Positions 11,183 to 20,641 of a stretch of DNA of 64,000 nt are shown here, in pieces. The stretch comes from Craterostigma plantagineum. Taxonomy: Eukaryota > Streptophyta > Magnoliopsida > Lamiales > Linderniaceae. Numbering within the stretch: the stretch's first letter is position 1; each line of letters begins with the position of its first letter. The stretch is from contig JAPQWV010000051.1 in NCBI GenBank assembly GCA_027422505.1, positions 3,253,501-3,317,500 on the forward strand, read 5' to 3'. The notes beneath the pieces are model-generated. The model searched no databases. It saw nothing but the letters and a program-made list of their open reading frames with translations, and had not been told where the DNA came from. The position numbers and the translations under genes were made by a program.

Positions 11183-11737
11183 TAGGCTTGTCAATGGGGC
11201 GGGGATTCCCCGTCCCCGCGGGGATCCGCCCCGAACGGGGCGGGGAATCCCCGAATTTTAATCCCCGCGGGGCGGGGATGGGGAATTTTTTGTCCCCGTA
11301 GGCGGGGACGGGGCGGGGACGGGGATCATAGTCCCCGCCCCGCGGGGATCCCCGCCCCGTTCCCCGCCATTAATATTATTTAAATAAAATATTTTATAGT
11401 TTAAACTAATAACTAAATAATATTTTTTAGACATAGTTTACATTATTATAGTTTAAAAAAATATATTTTTTACAAATTTTTTAATATTATAGTATAAATA
11501 ATTTAATGTATAATGTAAATAATGTATTCAATTTATATTATAATGAAAATATATTTTTTTTAGAAAAATTCATGGGGACGGGGAATCCCCGCGGGGGCGG
11601 GGACCCGACGGGGATGGGGATGGGGGCGATTTTTTCCCCGTTTAGTTCGCGGGGACGGGGATGGGGATTCCCCGTCGACATGGGGACGGGGATGGGGACC
11701 TAATCCCCGCCCCCGCCCCGCCCCGTTGACATCCCTA
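11183..11737. mobile_element. GC-rich non-autonomous hAT element (MITE), 555 bp
   Basis: Terminal inverted repeats begin TAGGCTTGTCAATGGGGCGG on the left and, as reverse complement, TAGGGATGTCAACGGGGCGG on the right. The flanks carry an exact 8-bp duplication TTGCTTTC (11175-11182 and 11738-11745), the hAT hallmark. Both arms (about 180 bp each) are runs of GGGGCGGGGAT / ATCCCCGCCCC, while the centre (about 11370-11560) is very AT-rich. No transposase is encoded. It lies about 1 kb upstream of the NLR start codon. Confidence 0.88.
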
Positions 11738-11745
11738 TTGCTTTC

Positions 11746-12734
11746 AATACTTGCTTCGTTTCGAGAGGTGGTAGGTGCGTGTGAACTTTCTATCCTTAAA
11801 TTGAGTCTTAGATTTGTATCTCGTTGGGAATTGTCCTTTTTATCTATTCTATTTTATTAAGCGCGTGGGGTAGATTAAACTGTTCATTTGGTTTGTCAAT
11901 TTCACCAAAAATTAATAATAAAATTAAAAAATCACCCACTAACTCTATTTACTATATTTAGTTATTGACTACACTTAATTATTATATCTTTAATCTTATA
12001 TATATAATATATTTAAATTATCTATTCTATTTTGTTAAGCAGGATAATTGCTCATTTGGTCTGTTTATTTCACCGAAAAATTAATAATAAAGTTCAAAAA
12101 ACACCAACTGACTCTATTTACTATATTTAGTTATTAACTATATTACTTAATTATTATATCATTAATCTTAATATATATATATATATTTAAATTATAATTT
12201 TCAATTAAATATATAAAATTAAAATAAAAATTTAATATTGTTATGGCACACATATTTGGGTGTGCAAGGTGGATTAGTTTTTTATAACCATTTGATCATC
12301 GAAGGTTGAAAAAACTGAAATCAAAACTTGTGATCCGATTTAGATGGATAAACAACCAAAAACACATTTATACGAGGTAAAAATACATTTATATTTAGGT
12401 ATAAATGTATTGTATAATATTATTATATCAAAAGCCTATTCCCATTTTTCAATATAAGTATTGTGCTTTGAAGTGTCGTGACGGATCTGCGACAACGTTA
12501 ATTTCTACATATCCACAACCACCCTCGCCTCGCCCATGTGAAATTTAATGCTTCAACTTTATATGGTTCCTATTCATATGGTCCCTATTTTCGGGATACT
12601 CGTTTGACTTGAATTATTCCATTCATATGGTTCCTATTTTCTCCTCAATACCATTTGCCAAGAAATTCTCGTAGTTGAACTTGATTACATTTCCAAGTTC
12701 ACATATTTCCTTCCTTGTTTGATTCAAAGAAAAA
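11746..12734. other. NLR upstream region
   Basis: AT-rich region with a tandem duplication (11843-12198). The part just before the ATG should be the NLR 5' UTR. I see no other gene. A CATATGGTTCCTAT block recurs at about 12556, 12576 and 12622 as a short local repeat. Confidence 0.45.
11843..12198. repeat. tandem duplication, two ~178-bp copies
   Basis: Copy 1 starts at TCTATTCTATTTTATTAAGC (11843) and copy 2 at TCTATTCTATTTTGTTAAGC (12021). Both continue through an ACTCTATTTACTATATTTAG block and end in a TATATATA run. Divergence is about 10-15 percent by eye, with short indels. Confidence 0.75.
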
Positions 12735-15341
12735 ATGGCAGTAGGAGCTTACGCATCAGTCCTTACTCTCATGCGTTCCTTGGAGAACGCTCTCCTACCT
12801 CCTCGTTGTAACAAGATTCTTCCAAACAAACCTCGTATCGAAGCTCTGCAAGAAAAATTCAGCTCCTTGCAAGAATCTCTCGAGCTTAATTCCTCGCTGG
12901 TCGACGACCTAACAATTGAGCAAATCCGCCAAGTTGTTATCGAGGCAGATGACGTTATCGACAAATTCGTAGTAGATCGACTTCGTATTATTGGAGAATC
13001 CAATGATGACGATGATGAATTGGATGAGATCGAAAGATCGTCTTTCTGTCGAGATATAGAATTGCTGATCCAAAGGACTGAGTCCATAAATCAAGGGTTG
13101 ATCAAGGAAAGAGATCACAGTGTAGCTGTTCGGCCTCTCACAAAGTCTTCTTCCTATGTCGATTCGTCTGATGAGACTTACACGGTGGTGGGATTTGAGG
13201 AACGCACGGAAGCGATCATGGAAAAGCTCGTCGGAACAAACACTAACCTTCAAATCGTCCCAATTGTCGGAATGGGAGGTATTGGTAAGACGACTCTTGC
13301 TCGACATGTATTTGAAAGCAAATTAGTATCGGACCACTTTGATGTGCCCATTTGGCTCACGATATCGCAGCAGTACGTTGTTCAGGAAATTCTGTTGGAC
13401 CTGAAACGAAAGGAAGTTATTGATGGCGATGATAAAGACTTGGGAATTCGTCTGTACCAGAAATTGTCCGGTAGGAGGTACTTGATAGTCATGGATGATT
13501 TATGGAGCGTCGAAGCTTGGGATAGTTTAAGGCAGTTCTTTCCGAACAATGGCAATAGAAGTCGAATCGTGATTACTACAAGGCTATCAAACGTGGCTAA
13601 CTCCATAGCTCCCAACAACAAGTTTTATTCTATTGGTTTGCTCGACGACGACAAAAGCTGGGCATTGTTCCGTGAGAAATCTCGTTGCAGTGCTGAATTG
13701 GAGGAAATCGGAAAGAAAATTGCGAAAAAGTGCGGAGGACTTCCCCTAGCGCTCGTCGTAATGGGAGGACGCATGGCAAAATCAAACGGAACGCTTGAGT
13801 ACTGGGAGCTCGTTGCCGATAAAATAGACTCATTTGTTGAGTCTGAACTCGAGGAGAAGTGCTTGAGTATATTATTTGTGAGTTACGATCATTTGCCCAT
13901 TCATCTTAAGCCGTGCTTCCTTTATATGGGTGTTTTTCCTGAAGACAGTGACATAAAAGTCAATCGACTCATCGAATCGTGGGTAGCCGAGGGAATCGTT
14001 AGGCCGGAGAAAGGTAGAAACATGGAAGATGTTGCAATGGGATACTTGGAAGATTTGATCGGAAGAAATATGGTTGTCGTTCGTGTATTGGGATATTGCA
14101 GAAAATACAAGATTTGCGGAATCCACGGCCTTTTGAGGCAAATATGCATCAAAGAAACTTACAAGGAGCAGTTTTTGAACGTGCCAACCGTACAAGTAAT
14201 GCCACTTGACATCGATAATGCACAAAATGCGTGTTTCGTATGTGGTAAGGATGAGAGGCCGTTCAAGACGATTCAGCTGTGCACAGTTGTCGTTGGTCCT
14301 CGATCGACGACTCAGACGAGCCGTATGGTGTGCGGTTTGTGTAGCGCAAAGTATCCACGACTTAACGGATCAACGTCCGTCAAGTTAATAGATGCGATAA
14401 GAGGTTATACCTTTGATATTCCTCCTCAAGTCACAAAACTAAGGTCCCTTTCAGTAGGAGATTCAGATATTCTCCGTTGGGTCCCCATTGTATTAGCAAC
14501 TCCATTTCCTATTTGTCTACTTTGGAATTTACAAGGATTTTATTCCACCTTATTCGAAAGTGCAAATTCTTCGCTATTATCGAAAATGTGGGACATGCCG
14601 CAGTTAAGACACGTTCGCACAAAAATGTGTGAGTTTCCCGATCAAGTGGATACGGACGACATGGCTGTCTTGCAACATATGCATACGCTCACAGGTATAC
14701 GTGATTTCAGGTTTACAGAGGAGGTTGTTAGAAGATTGCCTAATCTAGTCAAACTAGCATTGATTTATGGTAGGCCTGGCTCAAGAGAAAACGTAAACTT
14801 GTCATATTATTGCCTCAACAATCTCTTACTTCTTCGCAATCTTCAATCGCTAAAAGTTTCGATGTATCATCCTTTGGAGATAAAGAGCATCTCATTCCCG
14901 CAGTCACTGAAGAAATTATGTTTTTGGGGTGGGAGAATTAGTTGGGAAGACATGGACATGATTGGTTCGCTTCCAAATCTCGAAGTGCTAAAATTGAGGT
15001 ATGATGCGTTTGTTGGTGACGAGTGGTGTACCGTCGAAGGACAGTTCCCGAGATTGAAATGCTTACGAGTTGAGTTTTTGGATCTTGTTGTTTGGAGATC
15101 AGAATCTAGTCACTTTAGAGTTCTCGAGAAGCTTGAGCTTCAATCACTTTACAACCTGCAGGAATTTCCGGTAGACATAGGAGACATAAATACGCTATTA
15201 AGGATGCAAGTGCGCAATTGTAGAAAGTGTATCGTCGACTCGGCGAAGCAGATAGCAGAAGAGCAAGAGAACAATGGAAACGATCTCCTTCGTGTTCATA
15301 CGGATGATCCGAGCAAAGACGAAGATGAAGACGGCGAATAG
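12735..15341 (+). CDS. CC-NB-ARC-LRR immune receptor (Rx/R1 type)
   Basis: Single-exon 868-residue intracellular immune receptor. Residues 1-150 form an Rx-type coiled coil with an EDVID-like motif (EADDVID). NB-ARC: P-loop GMGGIGKTTLAR near residue 180, kinase-2 YLIVMDDLW, RNBS-B SRIVITTR, GLPL motif CGGLPLAL, and RNBS-D CFLYMGVFPED. The MHD position reads Ile-His-Gly at residues 463-465, not Met-His-Asp. A cysteine-rich stretch follows at residues 500-536, with C500-x2-C503, C516 and C533-x2-C536, where R1-type proteins normally go straight to the first leucine-rich repeats. Irregular LRRs occupy about 560-830, and the tail is acidic. The frame is intact, so a working receptor is plausible, but the MHD change could alter nucleotide control. 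No NLR neighbours are present in the window. Confidence 0.93.
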   Translation: MAVGAYASVLTLMRSLENALLPPRCNKILPNKPRIEALQEKFSSLQESLELNSSLVDDLTIEQIRQVVIEADDVIDKFVVDRLRIIGESNDDDDELDEIERSSFCRDIELLIQRTESINQGLIKERDHSVAVRPLTKSSSYVDSSDETYTVVGFEERTEAIMEKLVGTNTNLQIVPIVGMGGIGKTTLARHVFESKLVSDHFDVPIWLTISQQYVVQEILLDLKRKEVIDGDDKDLGIRLYQKLSGRRYLIVMDDLWSVEAWDSLRQFFPNNGNRSRIVITTRLSNVANSIAPNNKFYSIGLLDDDKSWALFREKSRCSAELEEIGKKIAKKCGGLPLALVVMGGRMAKSNGTLEYWELVADKIDSFVESELEEKCLSILFVSYDHLPIHLKPCFLYMGVFPEDSDIKVNRLIESWVAEGIVRPEKGRNMEDVAMGYLEDLIGRNMVVVRVLGYCRKYKICGIHGLLRQICIKETYKEQFLNVPTVQVMPLDIDNAQNACFVCGKDERPFKTIQLCTVVVGPRSTTQTSRMVCGLCSAKYPRLNGSTSVKLIDAIRGYTFDIPPQVTKLRSLSVGDSDILRWVPIVLATPFPICLLWNLQGFYSTLFESANSSLLSKMWDMPQLRHVRTKMCEFPDQVDTDDMAVLQHMHTLTGIRDFRFTEEVVRRLPNLVKLALIYGRPGSRENVNLSYYCLNNLLLLRNLQSLKVSMYHPLEIKSISFPQSLKKLCFWGGRISWEDMDMIGSLPNLEVLKLRYDAFVGDEWCTVEGQFPRLKCLRVEFLDLVVWRSESSHFRVLEKLELQSLYNLQEFPVDIGDINTLLRMQVRNCRKCIVDSAKQIAEEQENNGNDLLRVHTDDPSKDEDEDGE

Positions 15342-15674
15342 GAAGAAGACAAAGATGAAGACGACGAGAAGACGAGGAAGAAGAAGAAGAAGAATATTAA
15401 GATGGCGAAGACGAAGAAGATAAATACTAAAGGTTCATTATTGCATTAAAACAATTTGTAAAAGACAATAATGTTAGCGGGCTTTTTAAATAAAATAATG
15501 CAATTTTAATCGAAATTTAATACAATAAGGTTATTTAGTCCGAAATTAATAAAATAGGAATAGCCGCGACGATGACGTGGCACGAACTAAAGGGCTTTTT
15601 TTCATTTTACTTGTGTCGCCCCCATTAGGGGCGATCAGTGTTTTCAAAAGCGTTTGGTCACGCGCTTTGTAGCG
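15342..15674. other. NLR 3' flank with purine-rich GA/AAG tract
   Basis: Immediately after the TAG, sequence rich in GAAGAC/GAAGAAG continues to about 15420 and stays open in the NLR frame for about 35 codons. The LTR element inserts at 15675; its target duplication TAGCG is 15670-15674. Confidence 0.5.
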
Positions 15675-17398
15675 TGATAAGTTAGAATTTTGCTTTATCT
15701 TTTGCCTCCCATACATGCGTTATGGGTCGTTACCTATGCAATTTCCCTCGGATATTGTAGAGTTTATTTTATATTTCATATTTGACAGTTCTTCGAGCGA
15801 AATGAGCCAAAAATCGAGCGTAGCAAGCCGATACGAAATAAAGCCATGTTGATCATGTAATGATCAGATTCAACCAAATGGTGGGACCACAAAAGAAGAA
15901 AGTCATGCCACGATAAATTTCTTTTATTTGGGCAACCATGTGGTTAAAGTTTGTCAAGCTCGCACGGGACAATAAAACAAAAAAAAAAAGGGCATGCAAT
16001 AGTCAAAAGGTGGTCCAATCGTTTGCACTACTCAATGGACAAGATAAGGACAATATATTTCTTTGGGGCTGCAAGAAGACTTCCAAACCACAAAGCGTGA
16101 TAATAAGTCTGCTCCATGTTTTTATATTGGAAAATGCATTTTGTCATTACCAAGAAGGCAAGCTCCTCTCGTACAGAATATAAAGGGATGATGGGCTCAT
16201 GCTTAAAGGAGAGGAGAGAGGTAGAGAGAGCTTGGCAAAAAGATACGCTGCACAAAAGAAAAGAGAGGGTAAGCTAAGGCCACACACAATCAAACAGGCA
16301 GCTCCCTCATAACCCACAATCTCCCACCGGAAAATACTTCAAAGCACGCAGCTCTCACTTCAAAGCCTTCAACGAAACTTCATCAAGCATACACCTCTCA
16401 CAAGCTGAGATAAAATTAGGAAAGGTAGCCATATACACGCACACACGGCTAAAAATCTGCGACAACGCGACGAGGCGACAGACGAGCCCGCAATTCCAAG
16501 ACGGTTCTTTCCTCGGTCTCACGACGGAAAGCCCGGAAGCGTCGCGTGGCTACTCGACACCGTGATAAGAGAAGTTTTTATGTTTTTTTGCGTTATGTTT
16601 ACGTTGATTATTTGTCGTTGTTTTCATCCTTTAATATGCTAGCTTAAAATATTATGTGGTTAAGGCAATGTTAGGCCGGATTATGATTTCGTCTTAGTGT
16701 CGTTCTTATCCTGTTTAATCGTATAAGTCAAGTTATGTGTTCTTTGTTGAGTTTAATGCGTACATGTGATTGGCCACCATACGTATGATCCTAGATTGGC
16801 TATGAGACAGACTAAGTGATTAGACCGATTGGAACAGAAACATTGAGCACCACTACGTAAAATCGACCAGAAATGGAATTCGGTTTCGTACGTGTGGTTT
16901 CCGAGATCTTAGGCGCCGAAAGCGTTTAAACTCGGGGAATTTCATAAATATCAAATGCATGCGTAGAAACTACAGTCATATAGGCATATAGGGATTGGTT
17001 CTCTATTGCATAGGATCGTTATTGCGGGACAAACGAGAAGCGATTATTTTAGGAAATTCTACCTTGATTTAGATTCGTACGGATTAAGTAGAAGCGATTG
17101 CATGAAGACGTAGGAATAATTCGTGCCGAGCATACGCCTTGATCACATTGTCGTCAGTTGATTTTAAATCGTCAATCATATATTTGCTTTTAGTTGTGCG
17201 CTTTTATCTGGTTTGATTATTTTTAATATAAAAAAAAATCATAAAAATACCTTATTTAAAATTCGTTTTAGTCTAAATTAAATTTCAGAATAATATATTA
17301 AAATTAATTGAGCTGTCCTCGTGGATCGATACTTGGACTCACGTCCATTTTATACTACTTGCACGACCTAGTACACTTGCTAGTATTCGAGCGTGTCA
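15675..17398 (+). repeat. left LTR of gag-only element
   Basis: 1724 bp, begins TGATAAGTTAG and ends GAGCGTGTCA. It matches the right LTR almost base for base; by eye only a 6-bp indel (after GCTCGCAC) and one T-run length difference separate them. Confidence 0.93.
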
Positions 17399-17404
17399 AG
17401 TTTT

Positions 17405-17422
17405 TGGCGCCGTTGCCGGGGA
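17405..17422 (+). other. primer-binding site, tRNA-Asp type
   Basis: TGGCGCCGTTGCCGGGGA, six bases inside the left LTR. It is complementary to the 3' end of plant tRNA-Asp including CCA. Confidence 0.85.
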
Positions 17423-17655
17423 TAGCGGAAATATTAATTTTAAAATATATTCTGAATTTTAGTTTAAATATTTTTATTTCTATTATTTTTATTAGTATTT
17501 TCTAAAAAAAAAAGAGTTTAAAAAATATATTTATATAAATATTTATTTTATCTTGATTATTATCATCATTATCGTCATCATCATTTTTTTTATTATTGTT
17601 GTATTATTATTATTATTACTGTGATACTCTCATCTTTCTCGTTTGTGTTTTGCAG

Positions 17656-18918
17656 ATGGAACGATATTCAAGATATTCTCCCGAGTCCTACGAGACATCT
17701 GATGATGAACTAGAATGCGACTGGTGTGGATGTTCACATCTAACTAGTCAATGCAAGTATAAACCTCTCGGATGGTACGTCGGGCGAGGGGAGAATAATC
17801 AATATGAAGCACCTGACAACACAAAATATTGGGATTATCGGTACGAAGATTCTACGAGAGCATCATATTCTGCAGTCCATGTACCGCAATTCAACCAAAA
17901 TTATCCACAAAAATGTTATAACGACATGCACTACTCAGACGAAGGCGACTGCTCAGATTATTTTTCGGCTAACGATAATTCATCGCCTCAAAAAGAGAAA
18001 GCCGCCTGGGAGAAAGCGCTCGAGAGACTGGCTGAACAGGGTCGACAAGCTGAAGAGCGATATCGGAATTCAAACAGCTTTGTCAACACGAGCTCTAACA
18101 GTTTAGAAGCGACGATGAAGAGTTTGGCATTCCAAGTGGAAGAACTTAAGAATGCAGTTTTTGCACTAACGAGCGACACAGAGACAAATCCGAAAGAGGA
18201 TACAGAAGTCATTCAGCTGGGCTATGAAACTTCACGAGAACCAATGTTGGAACTAAATGAAAATGAAGATGAGATCGAACCAGAAAAAGCCGATCAACCC
18301 ACAGAGGCTACTGTAGATTCCATTCCAACAAAGCCGAGCCTTCCGGAAGTCCTTGAGGATATTCCTAGTCATGCGACGTTGAAAGAAGAACCCGAATCAT
18401 CTACTGATCAGAAAATTGCCGAGCATATGCTTCCAACCGACAAGGCCGTTGTCAAAATCGAGTGGTGCGAGAGTTTTGAAGTCGTTGACTGCGTAGTTCA
18501 CCAAGATATTGAGCGAACGACAAAAAGCGAGGAATTTGCATCATACAATTTTGTGGAGAAGAGAAAGATGGAACCTGAGAATTTTGATCCGTTTCTACGA
18601 GCAGCTATGAATTCAACAGATCACTCGAAGGGCATAGTCACGGAGGAATTTGTTAAGACGCTGGTGATCGTTGATTTTTACGTTAGTTGGGATCCGAAAG
18701 TCGACCTATGGAGAGAGTTTAAAGACTGCAACCACATGAAGCTATATCACTCCAAGATCAAACTCCTCTCCAAAATGTTGAAATCAAAATGTTCAATACT
18801 TCTTCTGAACATACATAATCGTGGACCGTCTAGACGAACAGGAGTCGAGCTATCGACTATAAAAGGAGCGCTTCTTGGGAGGCAACCCAAGTACTATCTA
18901 CGCAGTATTATTTTTTGA
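17656..18918 (+). CDS. gag-like ORF of non-autonomous LTR element
   Basis: 420 codons. Start chosen at ATG 17656, right after a TTTTGCAG that looks like a splice acceptor; the frame is open 20 codons further upstream. Near the N-terminus a zinc-knuckle-like CDWCGCSHLTSQC has spacing CX2CX3HX4C, one residue shorter than the usual CX2CX4HX4C. The middle has a predicted coiled coil (KAAWEKALERLAEQGRQAEE) and a long acidic Glu/Pro/Thr-rich region. The C-terminus is basic. No protease or RT motif is present. It resembles the Gag N-terminal part of Athila/Ogre-like elements, but I cannot show capsid homology. The frame is intact. Confidence 0.75.
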   Translation: MERYSRYSPESYETSDDELECDWCGCSHLTSQCKYKPLGWYVGRGENNQYEAPDNTKYWDYRYEDSTRASYSAVHVPQFNQNYPQKCYNDMHYSDEGDCSDYFSANDNSSPQKEKAAWEKALERLAEQGRQAEERYRNSNSFVNTSSNSLEATMKSLAFQVEELKNAVFALTSDTETNPKEDTEVIQLGYETSREPMLELNENEDEIEPEKADQPTEATVDSIPTKPSLPEVLEDIPSHATLKEEPESSTDQKIAEHMLPTDKAVVKIEWCESFEVVDCVVHQDIERTTKSEEFASYNFVEKRKMEPENFDPFLRAAMNSTDHSKGIVTEEFVKTLVIVDFYVSWDPKVDLWREFKDCNHMKLYHSKIKLLSKMLKSKCSILLLNIHNRGPSRRTGVELSTIKGALLGRQPKYYLRSIIF

Positions 18919-20641
18919 ATTAAAGTTATATATATTGCATCGTATTTTAAGTGTGTTTTGCTTTTGATTTTATTTTCACAATTCGAATCACGGTGCCGTC
19001 GAGTTATATTTCCTCGCAGGCTCATAGTCAGTTTGGGGGTGGTTTGTTCGCAGAGCTAGCTCAATATATGAAGGAAGTCTTCTCACAACTCGCTTCGCAT
19101 CGATCAACGTATTATTCAGGGCAGTGTCACTTAAACTCTTTCTTTGCTTTAAATTCTACACATTGGGGACAATGTGATAATTAGTTTGGGGGTGGGGTGA
19201 CACATGCTAGATTTTATATGATATCGATCTCTTCGATTTATTAGTTGGTTTAACTGATCAATGTTATGATTTGAACGTCACTTATGAAAACTCCTGCCAA
19301 TGATGAAAATTTTTGAAATTTTGCTTGTGTCGAGATAAGATTCAGCTAATTGTGTCTGAAAGTTTTGCATGTTACGTGTTTGATATTAGCATGATTATCT
19401 GATCACATTGATTGCTTCAGAAGAATAGTACGTATCATGAGACACAAAGCCAGAAAATATTGTGAGTTTTGAGCCGAAAGTAAAAAAAATAGAGCAACAC
19501 AATACTTGCTCGATGTGTTTTTTGTGAGTGTCACGCATAGTCTGATTATTTTCGAACTTGCTTTGTTTTGCATGTCAATATCACTGTGGATTTTTGTGTA
19601 CGAAAATGATGAAGGCAATTAGGATGAGTCACTGGCTTAAATATCTCCACACCCGACATAGTTATCAATTAGTAAGCCCATTTGAGCCTTATTAGCCTTA
19701 TTTCTTTGATTTGGAGCCACGATATTTAGCCGTTTATCCTGTTATTTTATCCTTCATCCTCAAACCCATTGTCAGCATGTTAGCTTACTAGTCGTTTTTG
19801 AGTATTGAGTCTATTAGTTTAGAAGGAAAAAAAAAGAAGATTACGGCTTGTTTTATCTGGTTGTGGTAGTTTATTTTATTTTTTTTTATTTTTTTAAAAA
19901 AAAAAGAAAAAAAAAGAGAGCTCGAAAAAAAAAAAAGAAAAAAAAAAAAAGTATCGAGAAAAAAAAGAAAAAAAAAAGAAGAGAAAAAAAATAATAGATA
20001 TATTAAAAAAAATATTTGAAAAAAAAAGAGAGGGTTACAGTAGATTTTCATAATTGTGTTTCTTGAGTTCTTAGTAGTAGCTTTGAGTGCGTTATAATAG
20101 TACGAGTTTCCGTTATTTGTTGTCGTATTTGTTGGTAGAGAGTATGGACGGGTAAAATGACTTAGTGGCGACATGCTTGACCATATTACCCCACTCATCC
20201 CATATATCACACCTTTATTACCCTGAGCCCCATTACAACCATTTTTAAAGACCTTTTGATTCGTGCATGAGAACTACGTGATAATGATGTGATTTTTTTT
20301 GCAAGCTTAGAGTAATATCATTCTATGTTGTGAGTTGAGCGCTTTTATACAGATCCCACTAAACACTTCGAGCGACTTGAGCGATCCATGTGAGAGTTGT
20401 TACATGATACGTAGTAGGATTCTGGAAATATTTTTCTGCTACGATATGATTGCGAAATATTACTTCTTGTCTCGTGTTTAGCTGGATCATTCATTAGTTG
20501 ATGATTATTTCGACCTACTTTGCTGTCACATTTTCTGAGGATAAAATAGGAGCACTCAATTAGTGACGTGTAAAATCCTAACTTGATTTAGTTCATTCCG
20601 CTTTTATGATCGGGGACGATCGAAGCTAGTTTGGGGGTTGT
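18919..20641 (+). other. non-coding 3' interior of gag-only element with polypurine tract
   Basis: No ORF of substance. It includes a CACATTGGGGACAATGTG palindrome (about 19160-19177), TTTGGGGGTG purine tracts, long A/G-rich runs (19890-20030) and the final polypurine tract TTTGGGGGTT at 20630-20639, directly before the right LTR. The minus-strand open frame over 19788-20210 is only the complement of the A-rich run. Confidence 0.7.

Noticed and set aside
19788..20210. 140-codon Phe/Ser-rich minus-strand frame
   Set aside because: Complement of an A/G-rich non-coding tract inside the gag-only LTR element; low complexity only.
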